A DNA stretch of 64,000 nucleotides from Halonotius roseus. GTDB taxonomy: Archaea > Halobacteriota > Halobacteria > Halobacteriales > Haloferacaceae. Positions 53,394-62,125 of the stretch are shown here, piece after piece; position 1 is the stretch's first letter; each line of letters begins with the position of its first letter. Both the position numbers and the translations under genes were made by a program. The notes under the pieces are model-generated. The model was not told the origin of the DNA, did no database searches, and saw nothing but the letters and a program-made list of their open reading frames with translations. The stretch lies in assembly GCF_006861655.1 (NCBI RefSeq), contig NZ_SESI01000001.1, positions 570,328-634,327 of the forward strand, read 5' to 3'.

Positions 53394-54188
53394 TTAGCTG
53401 CTGGTATTGCTTGACCGCAGTCGTTTTGCGGTTCTTACCCACTCGTGTTCTGGGAACGGGGCTGGTCGTACCTGATAGCTGTAGTGGGAGGTCGTTTCGT
53501 CTGTGTCGAGTGTGAGATCGTAGGCGTAGATGAGGCCATCGTCGACGCCGAGCTGTAGCGTTCCAGCCTCGGCTGGCTGGGCGCGATCAGCGTCCGGCTG
53601 CCGGCCGGTGAGCCGGTAGGTGATGACGGGAACGCCGTGGTGGGTTGTGGTGTTGACCGCCTCCCAGGTGTACGCTTCGACGATATCGGTGTGGCGACCG
53701 ATCGTCGTCGGCGCAAGCTGGCCGTACCGTGGATCGTACCGGTAGTACGTGTCGGTGGCGTTGTCGTAGGTGTATGCCTCGTCGGCAGCCAACTCCTCGC
53801 GGTGGCGGTCGGTCGGCAACTCTCCGGCAGGCTGGCGGAACGCATAAATCGAGCCGTTGCGATAGGCCGTCGCGTCGTGGAAGCGATCAGTGATGATCTC
53901 GCCGGTCGTGGCGTTGATGTAGTAGGTGCCTTCCACCGGCGGGGTGTCAGGTGTCTCCGTGAAGCCGAGGACGTAGCTCTCCCAGTGGGTACGCGGCGTG
54001 TGGGTGAGATTCGTCTCGGCAGCATCGAGCGCGGTGACATTGATCCCGTTCGGCCCTGCACCCGGTGGATACTGCTGGTCAACAGGGAGCGGGTTGGCGT
54101 CGCTGGTCGGTGCTGGCCCGACAGCGACAAGCAGGCCAACGCCGACAACAACGACGACCCCGACGGCGACAAGCCATCGACGCTGCAT
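53394..54188 (-). CDS. signal-anchored extracytoplasmic protein
   Basis: A 264-residue protein. MQRRWLVAVGVVVVVGVGLL is a signal anchor. The rest is beta-rich and hydrophilic, with several NxT glycosylation sites (NVTA, NLTH, NATT, NTTT). No family recognised. It ends two bases from the convergent ferredoxin gene and lies upstream of nothing obviously linked in function; the bio genes follow on the same strand further right. Confidence 0.65.
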   Translation of the reverse strand: MQRRWLVAVGVVVVVGVGLLVAVGPAPTSDANPLPVDQQYPPGAGPNGINVTALDAAETNLTHTPRTHWESYVLGFTETPDTPPVEGTYYINATTGEIITDRFHDATAYRNGSIYAFRQPAGELPTDRHREELAADEAYTYDNATDTYYRYDPRYGQLAPTTIGRHTDIVEAYTWEAVNTTTHHGVPVITYRLTGRQPDADRAQPAEAGTLQLGVDDGLIYAYDLTLDTDETTSHYSYQVRPAPFPEHEWVRTAKRLRSSNTSS

Positions 54189-54254
54189 ACGTCAGTCTCT
54201 TCGGGCGGTGATAAATGCGTGGCGAAGACACAAATCGGCGTTTGGGCGGAAGGT

Positions 54255-54974
54255 TCAGAGGCCGAGTAGATCGACGACAGCAACCGCGACAAAGGCAATC
54301 GAGAGGAGCCACACCGGGATATCGAGTCGACTGAAGTGGAGTCGAGGCAGCGTCGGATTCCACGCGAAACAGCGCGCCTGCAGGGCGACAGCAAGCTGAT
54401 CGGAGCGACGAAGCGCGCGATCGACCAGCAACACCGTGAGTCGCTGGCTGCGTTCCCACACCGATCGGGTATCGCCGTTGCGCGCCCGAACCGCGTCCCG
54501 CACCGCCCGGAGATCCGCTCGCAACACCGGCACATACCGGAAGGTGAGCGCGACACCAACGCCGAGCAGTTGGCCCGCCCGTCCGGGGATCGTCCGCTGG
54601 ATCGCCGCCCGCGTCTCACGGATCGGCGTAGTATCGATGTAGGCCGCGCTCACAAACAGGATCGGGATGATCCGCGCGACCGAACGCAACGAGACGAGCG
54701 CGGGCTCAAGCCGAAACCACGGCGGGCCAAGCGTCACGGCAGCAAGCACCGGGCCGAGAGCCAAGATGAGAATGACGACCCAGTAGGCCCGCAACACCGC
54801 CCGAACCGACAGCTGGGCAAGCCGGAGCGCGCCAAATCCGACGACGAACAGCCCGATCAGTTGTGGCGCGGTCGACGCTGTGAACGCCACAAGCGCAAAC
54901 GCAAACTGAACGGCCAGCTTCGTTCGTGGATCAAGACGATGGACAAGTGTCGATCCGGGCGTGTAGGTGAGCAT
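54255..54974 (-). CDS. bioN: ECF transporter transmembrane protein (BioN/EcfT)
   Basis: A 239-residue membrane protein with about five helices. It starts LTYTPGSTLVHRLDPRTKLAVQFAFA, the usual EcfT opening, and later has RTIPGRAGQLLGVGVALTFRYVPVL with coupling-helix arginines. It links the ATPase to BioY. Third gene of the bioY-bioM-bioN operon, two bases after bioM. Confidence 0.9.
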   Translation of the reverse strand: MLTYTPGSTLVHRLDPRTKLAVQFAFALVAFTASTAPQLIGLFVVGFGALRLAQLSVRAVLRAYWVVILILALGPVLAAVTLGPPWFRLEPALVSLRSVARIIPILFVSAAYIDTTPIRETRAAIQRTIPGRAGQLLGVGVALTFRYVPVLRADLRAVRDAVRARNGDTRSVWERSQRLTVLLVDRALRRSDQLAVALQARCFAWNPTLPRLHFSRLDIPVWLLSIAFVAVAVVDLLGL

Positions 54975-54976
54975 CG

Positions 54977-55678
54977 CTAACTCGGCGGTCGCACGTCGAT
55001 CTCGGGGAGGCGATCGCGGGCAGCGTCCGGCGGCAGGTCGAAGCGAACCGAGCCAGCCTCCAACCCGATCACGCGATCGGCCCGGTCGAGGAGATCACGG
55101 AGATCATGGCTGACGACGACGATGCTCATCCCCGCGGCATACCGGTCATCAAGATGCGCCAGCACCGACCGCTGGGCCGGCCAGTCGAGGCCGGTAAACG
55201 GCTCATCAAGCACGAGATGATCCGGCTCCATCGCCACCGCGGCGGCGATGGCGACCCGGGCCTGCTCGCCACCAGAGAGTGAATCGATCCGCTCATCGTG
55301 TCGGCCGTCCAGATTTACCGCCGCGAGCGCGTCGTCGACGCGGCGGTCGATCTCGTCGTGATCGAGGCCGAGGTTTTCGGGGCCGAAGGCCACGTCCGCG
55401 CCGATGGTCGCGCCGACGAATCCGTCACGGGGCGACTGAAACACCATGCCGACGCTGGTGCGGGCGGCCACCGGATCGTTGGCCGCGGGCGTTCCATTGA
55501 CACGAACCTCGCCAGCGTCGGATTCGAGCAGGGCGTTGAAATGCCGGACGAGTGTCGTCTTGCCGCTGCCGTTCGGGCCGGCGAGAACGACCCACTCGCC
55601 GTCATCGATCGTCAGCGACACGTCGTCGACAGCGGTTGTCTCGCCGAAGGTGTGTGTCAACCCCTCGACGGTGATCAT
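54977..55678 (-). CDS. bioM: ECF transporter ATPase (BioM)
   Basis: A 233-residue ABC ATPase with Walker A GPNGSGKTT, Q loop VFQSPRDGF, signature LSGGEQARVAIA, Walker B HLVLDEPFTGLD and the switch histidine in VVSHDL. It powers biotin uptake. Its start overlaps the bioY stop by four bases, so translation is coupled. Confidence 0.93.
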   Translation of the reverse strand: MITVEGLTHTFGETTAVDDVSLTIDDGEWVVLAGPNGSGKTTLVRHFNALLESDAGEVRVNGTPAANDPVAARTSVGMVFQSPRDGFVGATIGADVAFGPENLGLDHDEIDRRVDDALAAVNLDGRHDERIDSLSGGEQARVAIAAAVAMEPDHLVLDEPFTGLDWPAQRSVLAHLDDRYAAGMSIVVVSHDLRDLLDRADRVIGLEAGSVRFDLPPDAARDRLPEIDVRPPS

Positions 55679-56262
55679 CGTCGGTCGGCCAGGAGTTCGG
55701 TGCCGCCGGCGACGATCCCGGTCGTGATCGCCGTTTTGAGCAGATCACCGACAGCGAAGAGTGCCATGAACGACGCCGCCCGGGTGAGTGTCCACCCGTT
55801 GACCGTCGCAAGCCACGGCAGCCCGATCAGATAGATGGCGACGAGGCCGGCCAGCAACGCGGCCGCCGTCGGAACCACCGAGAGCGTGGCGATCGGTGTC
55901 GGCGTCAGCGATCGGTGGGCGATGGCACCGATGACGACGGCGGCGACCGCAAAGCCGACGAGAAAGCCACCGGTCGGGCCGAGCACGTAGCCGAGTCCTG
56001 CCCCTGCATTCGAGTACACCGGCGCGCCGGCCAACCCGACGAGGACATAGAGGCTGATCGAAAACCCACCCCACACCGGGCCCAACAGAAGGCCGGCAAA
56101 GAAGATCCCAAACGGCTGGAAGGAGAAGGGGACGCCGCCGGGAAGATCGATCGAGAACTGTGCGAGTACCGCGGTCAACGCGGCGATCATGACGGCCGCA
56201 CTCAGCTGTCTGACAGTGTCGGCGTCGACGAGATCGATCGACGCTGTCTGTTCGCGTGCCAT
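55675..56262 (-). CDS. bioY: biotin transporter substrate-binding subunit BioY
   Basis: A 195-residue membrane protein with six helices. PGGVPFSFQPFGIFFAGLLLGP and YVLVGLAGAPVYSNAGAGLGY are diagnostic BioY motifs. It binds biotin and is the specificity component of the ECF complex. First gene of the operon; a BirA-type operator lies at 56274-56309, just upstream. Confidence 0.95.
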   Translation of the reverse strand: MAREQTASIDLVDADTVRQLSAAVMIAALTAVLAQFSIDLPGGVPFSFQPFGIFFAGLLLGPVWGGFSISLYVLVGLAGAPVYSNAGAGLGYVLGPTGGFLVGFAVAAVVIGAIAHRSLTPTPIATLSVVPTAAALLAGLVAIYLIGLPWLATVNGWTLTRAASFMALFAVGDLLKTAITTGIVAGGTELLADRR

Positions 56263-56273
56263 ACCCCACCCGG

Positions 56274-56309
56274 TGTCGTCAACCTGATTTAATCTGTTGG
56301 TTTACGACA
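56274..56309 (-). promoter_or_regulatory. BirA-type biotin operator with embedded bioY TATA box
   Basis: TGTCGTCAACC (56274-56284) and GGTTTACGACA (56299-56309) form an inverted repeat with one mismatch in 11 bp and a 14-base spacer. This is the shape of the BirA site known in bacteria and archaea (TTGTAAACC, 14-15 bases, then its mirror). The spacer holds GATTAAATC on the minus strand, about 26 bases before the bioY ATG at 56262, so bound BirA-biotin would block the promoter. The plus-strand gene at 56396 has its own box further right. Confidence 0.75.
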
Positions 56310-56395
56310 TGCGGGTGTCAACGCCCGATCCGAATCGACACAAGCACACACCGCAGAGACAAGTTTTTATACACGTGTCCGTTGGCATCCGATCC

Positions 56396-56992
56396 ATGGA
56401 CGAGAAGACGGCGGAGCTCCGGGACATCTTCATGGAGACGACCGACTCGGATACCGTCACCGAAACCCAATCTGAGTCGCCGGGATCGCTGACCGACTCC
56501 GAGGATGTCAGCGATCGACTACGGACGCTCATCGAGCGCATGGCCGAGCAGTATGACTTCGAGACAGCGTTGGAGATCGATGAGCTCATCGAGGTGTTGC
56601 GTGGCTTCCACGACGGCGAAGACGACGAGACGATCGCGGCGACACTGGACTGTGAGCCGACGACGGTGCGACAGGCCCGACTCGACCTCCATCTGGTGCG
56701 GGACGCCGAGCGCGACACGCCCTTCGAGTTCGACCGGCTGCGCCGACTGCTGGCCGAGGATACGTCGCTCGAAGAGCGAGCAGCGGAGCTCGACGTTTCG
56801 GTCGACACCGCCCGCCGGTACAGCGAGGTTGCCGCGGCCGACCGGCGGTCGACACGGGCCAACGACCGGTTCCGCGACGAGTTTGCTGAGCTGCTGACCG
56901 ACGCCGATCTCACGAATCGTCTCGCCGCCGACGCCCACGAGGACGGGCTTCAGGAGGCGACCGAGGATATGGAAACCGACGTGTCATTCTAA
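56396..56992 (+). CDS. conditioned-medium-induced-protein-4-like helical protein
   Basis: A 198-residue acidic protein. After MDEKTAELRDIFMETTDSDT it has a helical region with two weak helix-turn-helix-like patterns (DDETIAATLDCEPTTVRQAR and SLEERAAELDVSVDTARRY). It resembles the haloarchaeal family annotated as conditioned-medium-induced protein 4, whose role is unclear. TTTTTATACAC about 27 bases before ATG 56396 supports this start. Confidence 0.65.
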   Translation: MDEKTAELRDIFMETTDSDTVTETQSESPGSLTDSEDVSDRLRTLIERMAEQYDFETALEIDELIEVLRGFHDGEDDETIAATLDCEPTTVRQARLDLHLVRDAERDTPFEFDRLRRLLAEDTSLEERAAELDVSVDTARRYSEVAAADRRSTRANDRFRDEFAELLTDADLTNRLAADAHEDGLQEATEDMETDVSF

Positions 56993-57064
56993 GCCGCGAC
57001 AGCTGCTCAAACAGGCCACCCGTGCCCCGAGGATTCAAATACCAAGCCACGACCACCCGGAGCC

Positions 57065-57718
57065 GTGCCGACGTTCAGCGAACTGAGTCGAGCGGCGTAC
57101 TGTCCCCGACAGCTCTACTACGCCCGCAAACACGACGAGGAGGGGCCGCCGGCGTCGGTCGCGGAGATCCAACAGCTCGCCACTCGCTACCGCGAACTCC
57201 GTGAGGCCGACGACGAGGCCTTAGCAGCGTTGCCGATCGAGCGATCGCCGGCAGCCTACCGCGAGGCCCTTGATTCGCTGTCGAGGCGATCGGAATGGGA
57301 AGATCTCTGTGCACCTGCCGAGACCGACTACTACGTCGAAGGCAAGGACTGTGCCGGGATGCTCCACAAGATTCTCGCCGGCGATCCGCCGACGCCGACG
57401 CTGATCTCGCCGGGAGAACCGCCGGATGAGGGCGTCTGGAAGCCCCAGACCGTGCGAGCGGTCGCCGCCGCCAAAGCCCTGGCCTGGGAGCGAGAACGGG
57501 AGATCCCACGGACGCTCATCGAGTATCCGGCCGTCGGCGTCGTGCGGGCGGTGCCGCTGACGACGCGGCGAACAGCCACCTACCGGCGGGTGTTGCGAAC
57601 GGTGCGGGCGATGGATGGGCCGCCGCCACGCGTCAACGACGACAGATGTGAGTCCTGTGAGTACCGGACGGAGTGTGGGGTGTCGACCCGATCGCTGAAA
57701 TCGCTGTTGGGGCTGTAG
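57065..57718 (+). CDS. stand-alone Cas4-like protein with Fe-S cysteines
   Basis: A 217-residue protein starting at GTG 57065. C13 in AAYCPRQLYYA and C195, C198, C204 in CESCEYRTECG give the one-plus-three cysteine set that binds [4Fe-4S] in Cas4. WKPQTVRAVAAAKALAWE is the following helix. The expected E-x-K of the nuclease core appears replaced by TLISPGEPPDEGVW, so activity may be lost or altered. No CRISPR array or other cas gene is in the window. A tandem repeat covers its stop. Confidence 0.78.
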   Translation: MPTFSELSRAAYCPRQLYYARKHDEEGPPASVAEIQQLATRYRELREADDEALAALPIERSPAAYREALDSLSRRSEWEDLCAPAETDYYVEGKDCAGMLHKILAGDPPTPTLISPGEPPDEGVWKPQTVRAVAAAKALAWEREREIPRTLIEYPAVGVVRAVPLTTRRTATYRRVLRTVRAMDGPPPRVNDDRCESCEYRTECGVSTRSLKSLLGL

Positions 57719-57743
57719 ACGACGGTGGGGCTGTAGACGATGG
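57708..57743. repeat. 18-bp tandem direct repeat spanning the Cas4-like stop codon
   Basis: Bases 57708-57725 and 57726-57743 are adjacent 18-bp copies with one mismatch. The first includes the TAG stop at 57716-57718, and the second repeats the last codons and stop beyond it. Confidence 0.85.
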
Positions 57744-57783
57744 TGGTCGGCGGGCCACGCCTCGGTAGTGGCGTTAGTACCGG

Positions 57784-58356
57784 TTATCGCTCAGCCGTGG
57801 TCGGGGTCGATTCGGATCGCTCATACAGCGTACCGGTGAGGCTGGCGACCGGCAACGCGATCCACGCCGTGGCACTGAACGCCACGACCACGACACCGAG
57901 CGCGCCGATGAGTGATCCGCCGAGTGGTTCCCCGATGCCCACAGCGACGACGACGCCGAGGCCACCCACCAACACGCCAGCGACGAGGTAGGCCAACCCC
58001 ATCGAAAGCAGCCCGCCGATGACGCCGCCGTACCGCTGTGAGGGCGGCACGATCCGCCACGCTGCGATCCCGGTACAAAACAATAGCGGCGCGACGATCG
58101 CCGAGAGGCTAACCACACCCTGTGCGAGCCCGATCGCGCCGAACCCGAGGAACGCGACCGGGATCTCGCCACCCGCGCTCACGCCGGTCAGCACGATCAG
58201 CAGGATTCCGACCCCGGCGACGAGCATGTAGAGCGCGGCGACCACGATGGCCGTAATCGCCATCGCGTAGCCGGCTCCGATAGCCCTGGTATCGCCACCG
58301 GGAAGGTGATCAAGCTGCCGAGCGGCTGCGACAGCGGTCGCAACGACGGAGACCAT
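57784..58356 (-). CDS. haloarchaeal membrane protein, about five helices
   Basis: A 190-residue protein with long Gly/Val/Ala-rich hydrophobic segments (AMAITAIVVAALYMLVAGVG; LAYLVAGVLVGGLGVVVAVG). No family recognised and no polar catalytic motif. ATG at 58356 is assumed; in-frame ATGs at 58389 and 58404 are possible. It ends 66 bases from the convergent Cas4-like gene. Confidence 0.65.
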   Translation of the reverse strand: MVSVVATAVAAARQLDHLPGGDTRAIGAGYAMAITAIVVAALYMLVAGVGILLIVLTGVSAGGEIPVAFLGFGAIGLAQGVVSLSAIVAPLLFCTGIAAWRIVPPSQRYGGVIGGLLSMGLAYLVAGVLVGGLGVVVAVGIGEPLGGSLIGALGVVVVAFSATAWIALPVASLTGTLYERSESTPTTAER

Positions 58357-58437
58357 GGGGGTGTTTCGAGGCCCAAAGATGTTAATCATGTGACTAGCGG
58401 GCACGACGCGGGGGAGGAAACGAAGTGTAACAGCCGC

Positions 58438-59106
58438 TCAGTGGTCGGCGAGCCACGCCTCGATCTCGTCGGCCAGCGGGCCGCGGCGATGGATCTCGCC
58501 GGTGGCGACATCGACAACGGTGCTTTCGCCGCCCGGCGTCTCGCCGGTGTCGACGACCGCGCCAACGGCGTCGGTGATCGACGCCGCAAGCGCGTCGACG
58601 CGGCGGACGCTCGGTGTACCGCTTTCGTTCGCGCTGGTGGCGGTGATCGGGCCGGCACGACGAGCCAACTCGCGGGCGACAACGTTGTCAGGGAGCCGGA
58701 CGCCGACGGTGTCGCCGCCGTCGACCAGGATGTCGGGAAACGCGTCATCGCGGTCGACAAGGAGAGTTACGGGCCCCGGCAGAAAGCGGTCGCAAAACGA
58801 CGCCTCGCGGTCGGTCAGCGTGAGATACTGCGTGAGCATCTCGCGGTCGGCAAAGCCAACCGACAGCGGCTTCGAGCGCGGTCGACCCTTGATCTCGAAG
58901 ATACGCCGTACAGCGTCAGGATCGGTTGCGTCAGCAGCCAACCCATAGACCGTTTCGGTCGGGTAGACGACAGCCGCACCCTGTTGGATCGCCGCGGCGG
59001 CCGCCTCAATCGCGTCGTCGGCGTCGTCGACAGCCGGGGCGGTCGCGTCGGTACCAGCGGTCGGATCGGCATCGGCGGCCGGATCTGAGCCGTCAGCAGG
59101 GGACAT
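58438..59106 (-). CDS. tsaC: threonylcarbamoyl-AMP synthase (Sua5/YrdC)
   Basis: A 222-residue protein. After an acidic Ala/Asp-rich N-terminus, GAAVVYPTETVYGLAADATD and KGRPRSKPLSVGFADREM form the YrdC active cleft, and GPITATSANESGTP completes it. It makes threonylcarbamoyl-AMP for the t6A37 modification of ANN-decoding tRNAs. Such tRNAs include tRNA-Asn and the CAT tRNA in this window. ATG at 59106 is preferred over the longer frame. Confidence 0.9.
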   Translation of the reverse strand: MSPADGSDPAADADPTAGTDATAPAVDDADDAIEAAAAAIQQGAAVVYPTETVYGLAADATDPDAVRRIFEIKGRPRSKPLSVGFADREMLTQYLTLTDREASFCDRFLPGPVTLLVDRDDAFPDILVDGGDTVGVRLPDNVVARELARRAGPITATSANESGTPSVRRVDALAASITDAVGAVVDTGETPGGESTVVDVATGEIHRRGPLADEIEAWLADH

Positions 59107-59201
59107 ACCCCAGGGTCGCCGGGCGGGCGAAAAAAGCGTGGTGATCGACCACACCGGCGCGTTCCAAACCGTTTATACTGGCTCCTCGAAAACATCGGGA
59201 T

Positions 59202-59576
59202 ATGCCACGAGAGCAGAAGCAGGTTCGTGATCTCCAAGAGGGGAGCTACGTGATGATGGATGACTCGCCGTGTACGATCAACCACTACAGCACGGCCAAA
59301 CCGGGCAAACACGGCAGCGCGAAGGCCCGCGTCGAAGGGAAGGGCGTCTTCGACGAGAAAAAGCGGAGCTTTAGCCAGCCCGTCGACGCGAAGGTCTGGG
59401 TGCCGATCATCGAGCGGAAACAGGGCCAGGTCGTTTCGGTGACCGGCGACGACGCCCAGGTGATGGATCTCGACACCTACGAGACGTTCACGATGCGGAT
59501 CCCGGAGGGCGAGGAGTTCGAAAGCGACCAGGATATCGAATACCTCGAATACGAGGGCCAGCGAAAGGTCGTGTGA
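59202..59576 (+). CDS. eif5A: translation factor aIF5A
   Basis: A 124-residue protein with the hypusination loop [14 protein letters not shown]; the modified lysine is K36. The C-terminal OB fold follows. It helps ribosomes through stall-prone peptides. GTTTATAC lies about 27 bases before the ATG, indicating a leaderless message. The stop overlaps the agmatinase start (TGATG). Confidence 0.96.
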   Translation: MPREQKQVRDLQEGSYVMMDDSPCTINHYSTAKPGKHGSAKARVEGKGVFDEKKRSFSQPVDAKVWVPIIERKQGQVVSVTGDDAQVMDLDTYETFTMRIPEGEEFESDQDIEYLEYEGQRKVV

Positions 59577-60400
59577 TGTTTCCCGGCGCGACCGACGACC
59601 GCGAAGCTGCTTCCTATGTGGTCGTCGGCGCGCCCCTCGACGCCACGACCACGTTCCAACCGGGCACCCGGTTCGGCCCGGATCGCATCCGCAGATTTGC
59701 TGGTTCCTTCGACGATTACGACCACCACACCGACCAGCGGTTCACCGAGCTGGGCGTCCACGACGCCGGCGACATCCGGCCGTGGGACGACGTAGCCGCC
59801 TACTGTGATCACCTCGGCAGCCACCTCCGCGGTGTCGTCGACGACGACGCCGTCCCACTCGTCCTCGGCGGCGAGCACACTGTCACTGTGCCGGCCGTCG
59901 ACGCCGTCGACCCCGAGGTGTTCGTCTGTCTCGACGCCCATCTCGACCTCCGAGAGTCGTACGACGGCACCGAGTGGAGCCACGCGTGTGTCACCCACCG
60001 CGCCTTACAGACGGCCGAGGAGGCGATCATCGTCGGCGCGCGCACCGGCTCCGTGGCGGAGTGGAACCGCGCAAGCGAGGCCGACGTGACAGTCGTCGAA
60101 CCCGACGCTGTCGACGACTGGCTGTCTGATACGCCTGATTTTGGCGACGATTCGGTCTACCTCAGCGTCGATATCGACGCCGCCGACCCGGGCTTTGCGC
60201 CCGGTACCGGGACGATGGAGCCGGGCGGCCTGACGCCCCAGCAGTTGGGGGCCGCGGTTCGGGCAGTCGCGCCCGCCTGCGACGGATTCGACATTGTCGA
60301 GGTCAACGACCGCGATGACGGGCAGGCCGCCGCGCTGGCCGGGAAGCTGTTGCGGCAGTTCGTCTACGAGCACGCGGCCGCCGACGGCGACGGCACGTGA
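59576..60400 (+). CDS. speB: agmatinase-family ureohydrolase
   Basis: A 274-residue enzyme. Metal-ligand motifs are LVLGGEHTVTVPA, CLDAHLDLR and SVDIDAADPGFAPGTGTMEPGG. It converts agmatine to putrescine and urea, or a related substrate. Its overlap with aIF5A matches the haloarchaeal arrangement in which an agmatinase-like enzyme has been proposed to act in hypusine-pathway modification. A GTG one codon earlier is an alternative start. Confidence 0.92.
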   Translation: MFPGATDDREAASYVVVGAPLDATTTFQPGTRFGPDRIRRFAGSFDDYDHHTDQRFTELGVHDAGDIRPWDDVAAYCDHLGSHLRGVVDDDAVPLVLGGEHTVTVPAVDAVDPEVFVCLDAHLDLRESYDGTEWSHACVTHRALQTAEEAIIVGARTGSVAEWNRASEADVTVVEPDAVDDWLSDTPDFGDDSVYLSVDIDAADPGFAPGTGTMEPGGLTPQQLGAAVRAVAPACDGFDIVEVNDRDDGQAAALAGKLLRQFVYEHAAADGDGT

Positions 60401-60407
60401 TCGCAGT

Positions 60408-61388
60408 TTAGTTCTCTGCCGACGTATCGCCGGCGACGCGACGATGGCGGAGCCGGCTTCCGATCGTCACCGCGAGATACGTCGTTATCGCAACGAGGAT
60501 GATCGTCCCACCGGCGGCGACATCGTACTGGTAGGCCAGGGTAACGCCGCCGATCGTCGCCAGTTGGCCGACGGCGACGGCCGCCAGCAGCGACCGCTTG
60601 AACCCCGTGACGGGCGTGGTGGCGGCAACCGGGACGACGAGCATGCCGGCGACGAGGATGACGCCCATGATCTGCATCGCGCCGACGACGACGACCGCCG
60701 TCAACACCGCCAACAGGCGGTTGTAGCGGGCGACAGGCAGTCCGGCCGCCCGCGCACCCACCTCATCGAAGGTGGTGTACAACAACGGGCGGTAAGCGAC
60801 GGCGACAGCGGTGACGACGACAAGCGTAAGCGCGACAAGCAGCGCGGCGTTGGCCCGCGAGACGGTCGCCAGCGAGCCGAAGAGGTAGGCGTTGATGCCG
60901 ACCGCGATCCCGCCGTCGGTCGCGGTGATCAACACGCTGCCGACCGCGAACGATCCCGTTAGGACGATCGCCAGCGAGGCATCCCGGTAGGTGCCGGCGT
61001 AATCGATGAGCGTCTGGACGGCGACAGCGGCGACGGCGGCAACGACAAGAGCAGCCAACAGCGGCGGGACAGTCACCGCGAAGACGGTGTTGACGAACAG
61101 CCCGGCGGCGACGCCGGCGAACGCCGAGTGGGCCAGCGTGTCGCCGATCATCGCCATCTCGCGGTGGACAAGGAAGCTCCCGACCAGCGGGCCGATGACC
61201 GCGACACAGATCGCCGCGAGGTAGGCCCGCTGCATGAACGGCAGCCCGAGCACGCCGATCCCGGTCAGCTCCCCAAGTGCGCCAACGAGTGTTCCCCACA
61301 GCCCATCGATGACCGCCGAGGCGATGCGGTCGGTCGTCGACAGCGGGATCGCGGTGAGACGTGGAGCAGAGGAGGCAAGCATCGTCAT
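60408..61388 (-). CDS. znuB: zinc/manganese ABC transporter permease
   Basis: A 326-residue membrane protein with eight to nine helices of the ZnuB/MntB type: FMQRAYLAAICVAVIGPLVG near the start, AMIGDTLAHSAFAGVAAG and later GVILVAGMLVVPVAATTPV. Its first base overlaps the last base of znuC. Metal identity (Zn or Mn) is not certain. Confidence 0.9.
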   Translation of the reverse strand: MTMLASSAPRLTAIPLSTTDRIASAVIDGLWGTLVGALGELTGIGVLGLPFMQRAYLAAICVAVIGPLVGSFLVHREMAMIGDTLAHSAFAGVAAGLFVNTVFAVTVPPLLAALVVAAVAAVAVQTLIDYAGTYRDASLAIVLTGSFAVGSVLITATDGGIAVGINAYLFGSLATVSRANAALLVALTLVVVTAVAVAYRPLLYTTFDEVGARAAGLPVARYNRLLAVLTAVVVVGAMQIMGVILVAGMLVVPVAATTPVTGFKRSLLAAVAVGQLATIGGVTLAYQYDVAAGGTIILVAITTYLAVTIGSRLRHRRVAGDTSAEN

Positions 61389-62125
61389 CAGTGATCGTGG
61401 GCGATGACGTGCTGGCTTCCGCCGTAGGCGTCGGCCAGCGCGTCGGTTTCGACGAACGTTTCGGGATCACCGTGGAAGAACAGCTCCCGGTTGAGACAGG
61501 CGATCTCGGAGGCATGCGTCGTGACGACGCCGATATCGTGCTCGATGAGGATGATGGTGAGGCCCTCGTCGTTGAGTTCGTGCAACAGGTCGTAAAACGC
61601 CTCTCGGGAGTCGGCGTCGACGCCGACGGTCGGCTCATCGAGGGCGAGCAGATCCGCGCCCGCCGCCAGCGCGCGGGCGATGAACACGCGCTGTCGCTGG
61701 CCGCCCGAAAGCCGGCCGACCCGGCGGTCAGCGAGGTCGGCGATGCCGACCCGATCGAGGGCGTCGGTGATCGCCGCGCGGTCGGCGTCGTCGAAGCGGC
61801 CGTACCAGCGATGGGGGTACCGACCCATCCGTACCGCCTCGGCGACGGTGACCGGCATCTCGCCGTTGGCGGTGGCGACATCCTGTGGGACGTAGCCGAT
61901 CCGCTCGCCGTCGTCGAAGCTCGTCGCTGACTCGCCGAACAGTTCGACGGTTCCGCTGTCGGGGCGACGGAGCCCGATCAGAAGTTCCAGAAGCGTCGAC
62001 TTCCCGGAGCCGTTCGGGCCGACGAGCCCGAGAAACGCGCCGGCCTCGACGGTGAGCGAGACGCCGTCGACCACGGGCGTCTCGGCGTAGGCGAACGTGA
62101 CGTTTTCGGCCGTGAGAACCGCCAT
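61388..62125 (-). CDS. znuC: zinc/manganese ABC transporter ATPase
   Basis: A 245-residue ABC ATPase with Walker A GPNGSGKSTLL, signature LSGGQRQRVFIARAL, Walker B LLALDEPTVGVD and H-loop LIEHDIGVV. It starts directly after the znuA stop and overlaps znuB by one base. It ends with HVIAHDH, a small C-terminal His cluster. Confidence 0.93.
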   Translation of the reverse strand: MAVLTAENVTFAYAETPVVDGVSLTVEAGAFLGLVGPNGSGKSTLLELLIGLRRPDSGTVELFGESATSFDDGERIGYVPQDVATANGEMPVTVAEAVRMGRYPHRWYGRFDDADRAAITDALDRVGIADLADRRVGRLSGGQRQRVFIARALAAGADLLALDEPTVGVDADSREAFYDLLHELNDEGLTIILIEHDIGVVTTHASEIACLNRELFFHGDPETFVETDALADAYGGSQHVIAHDH

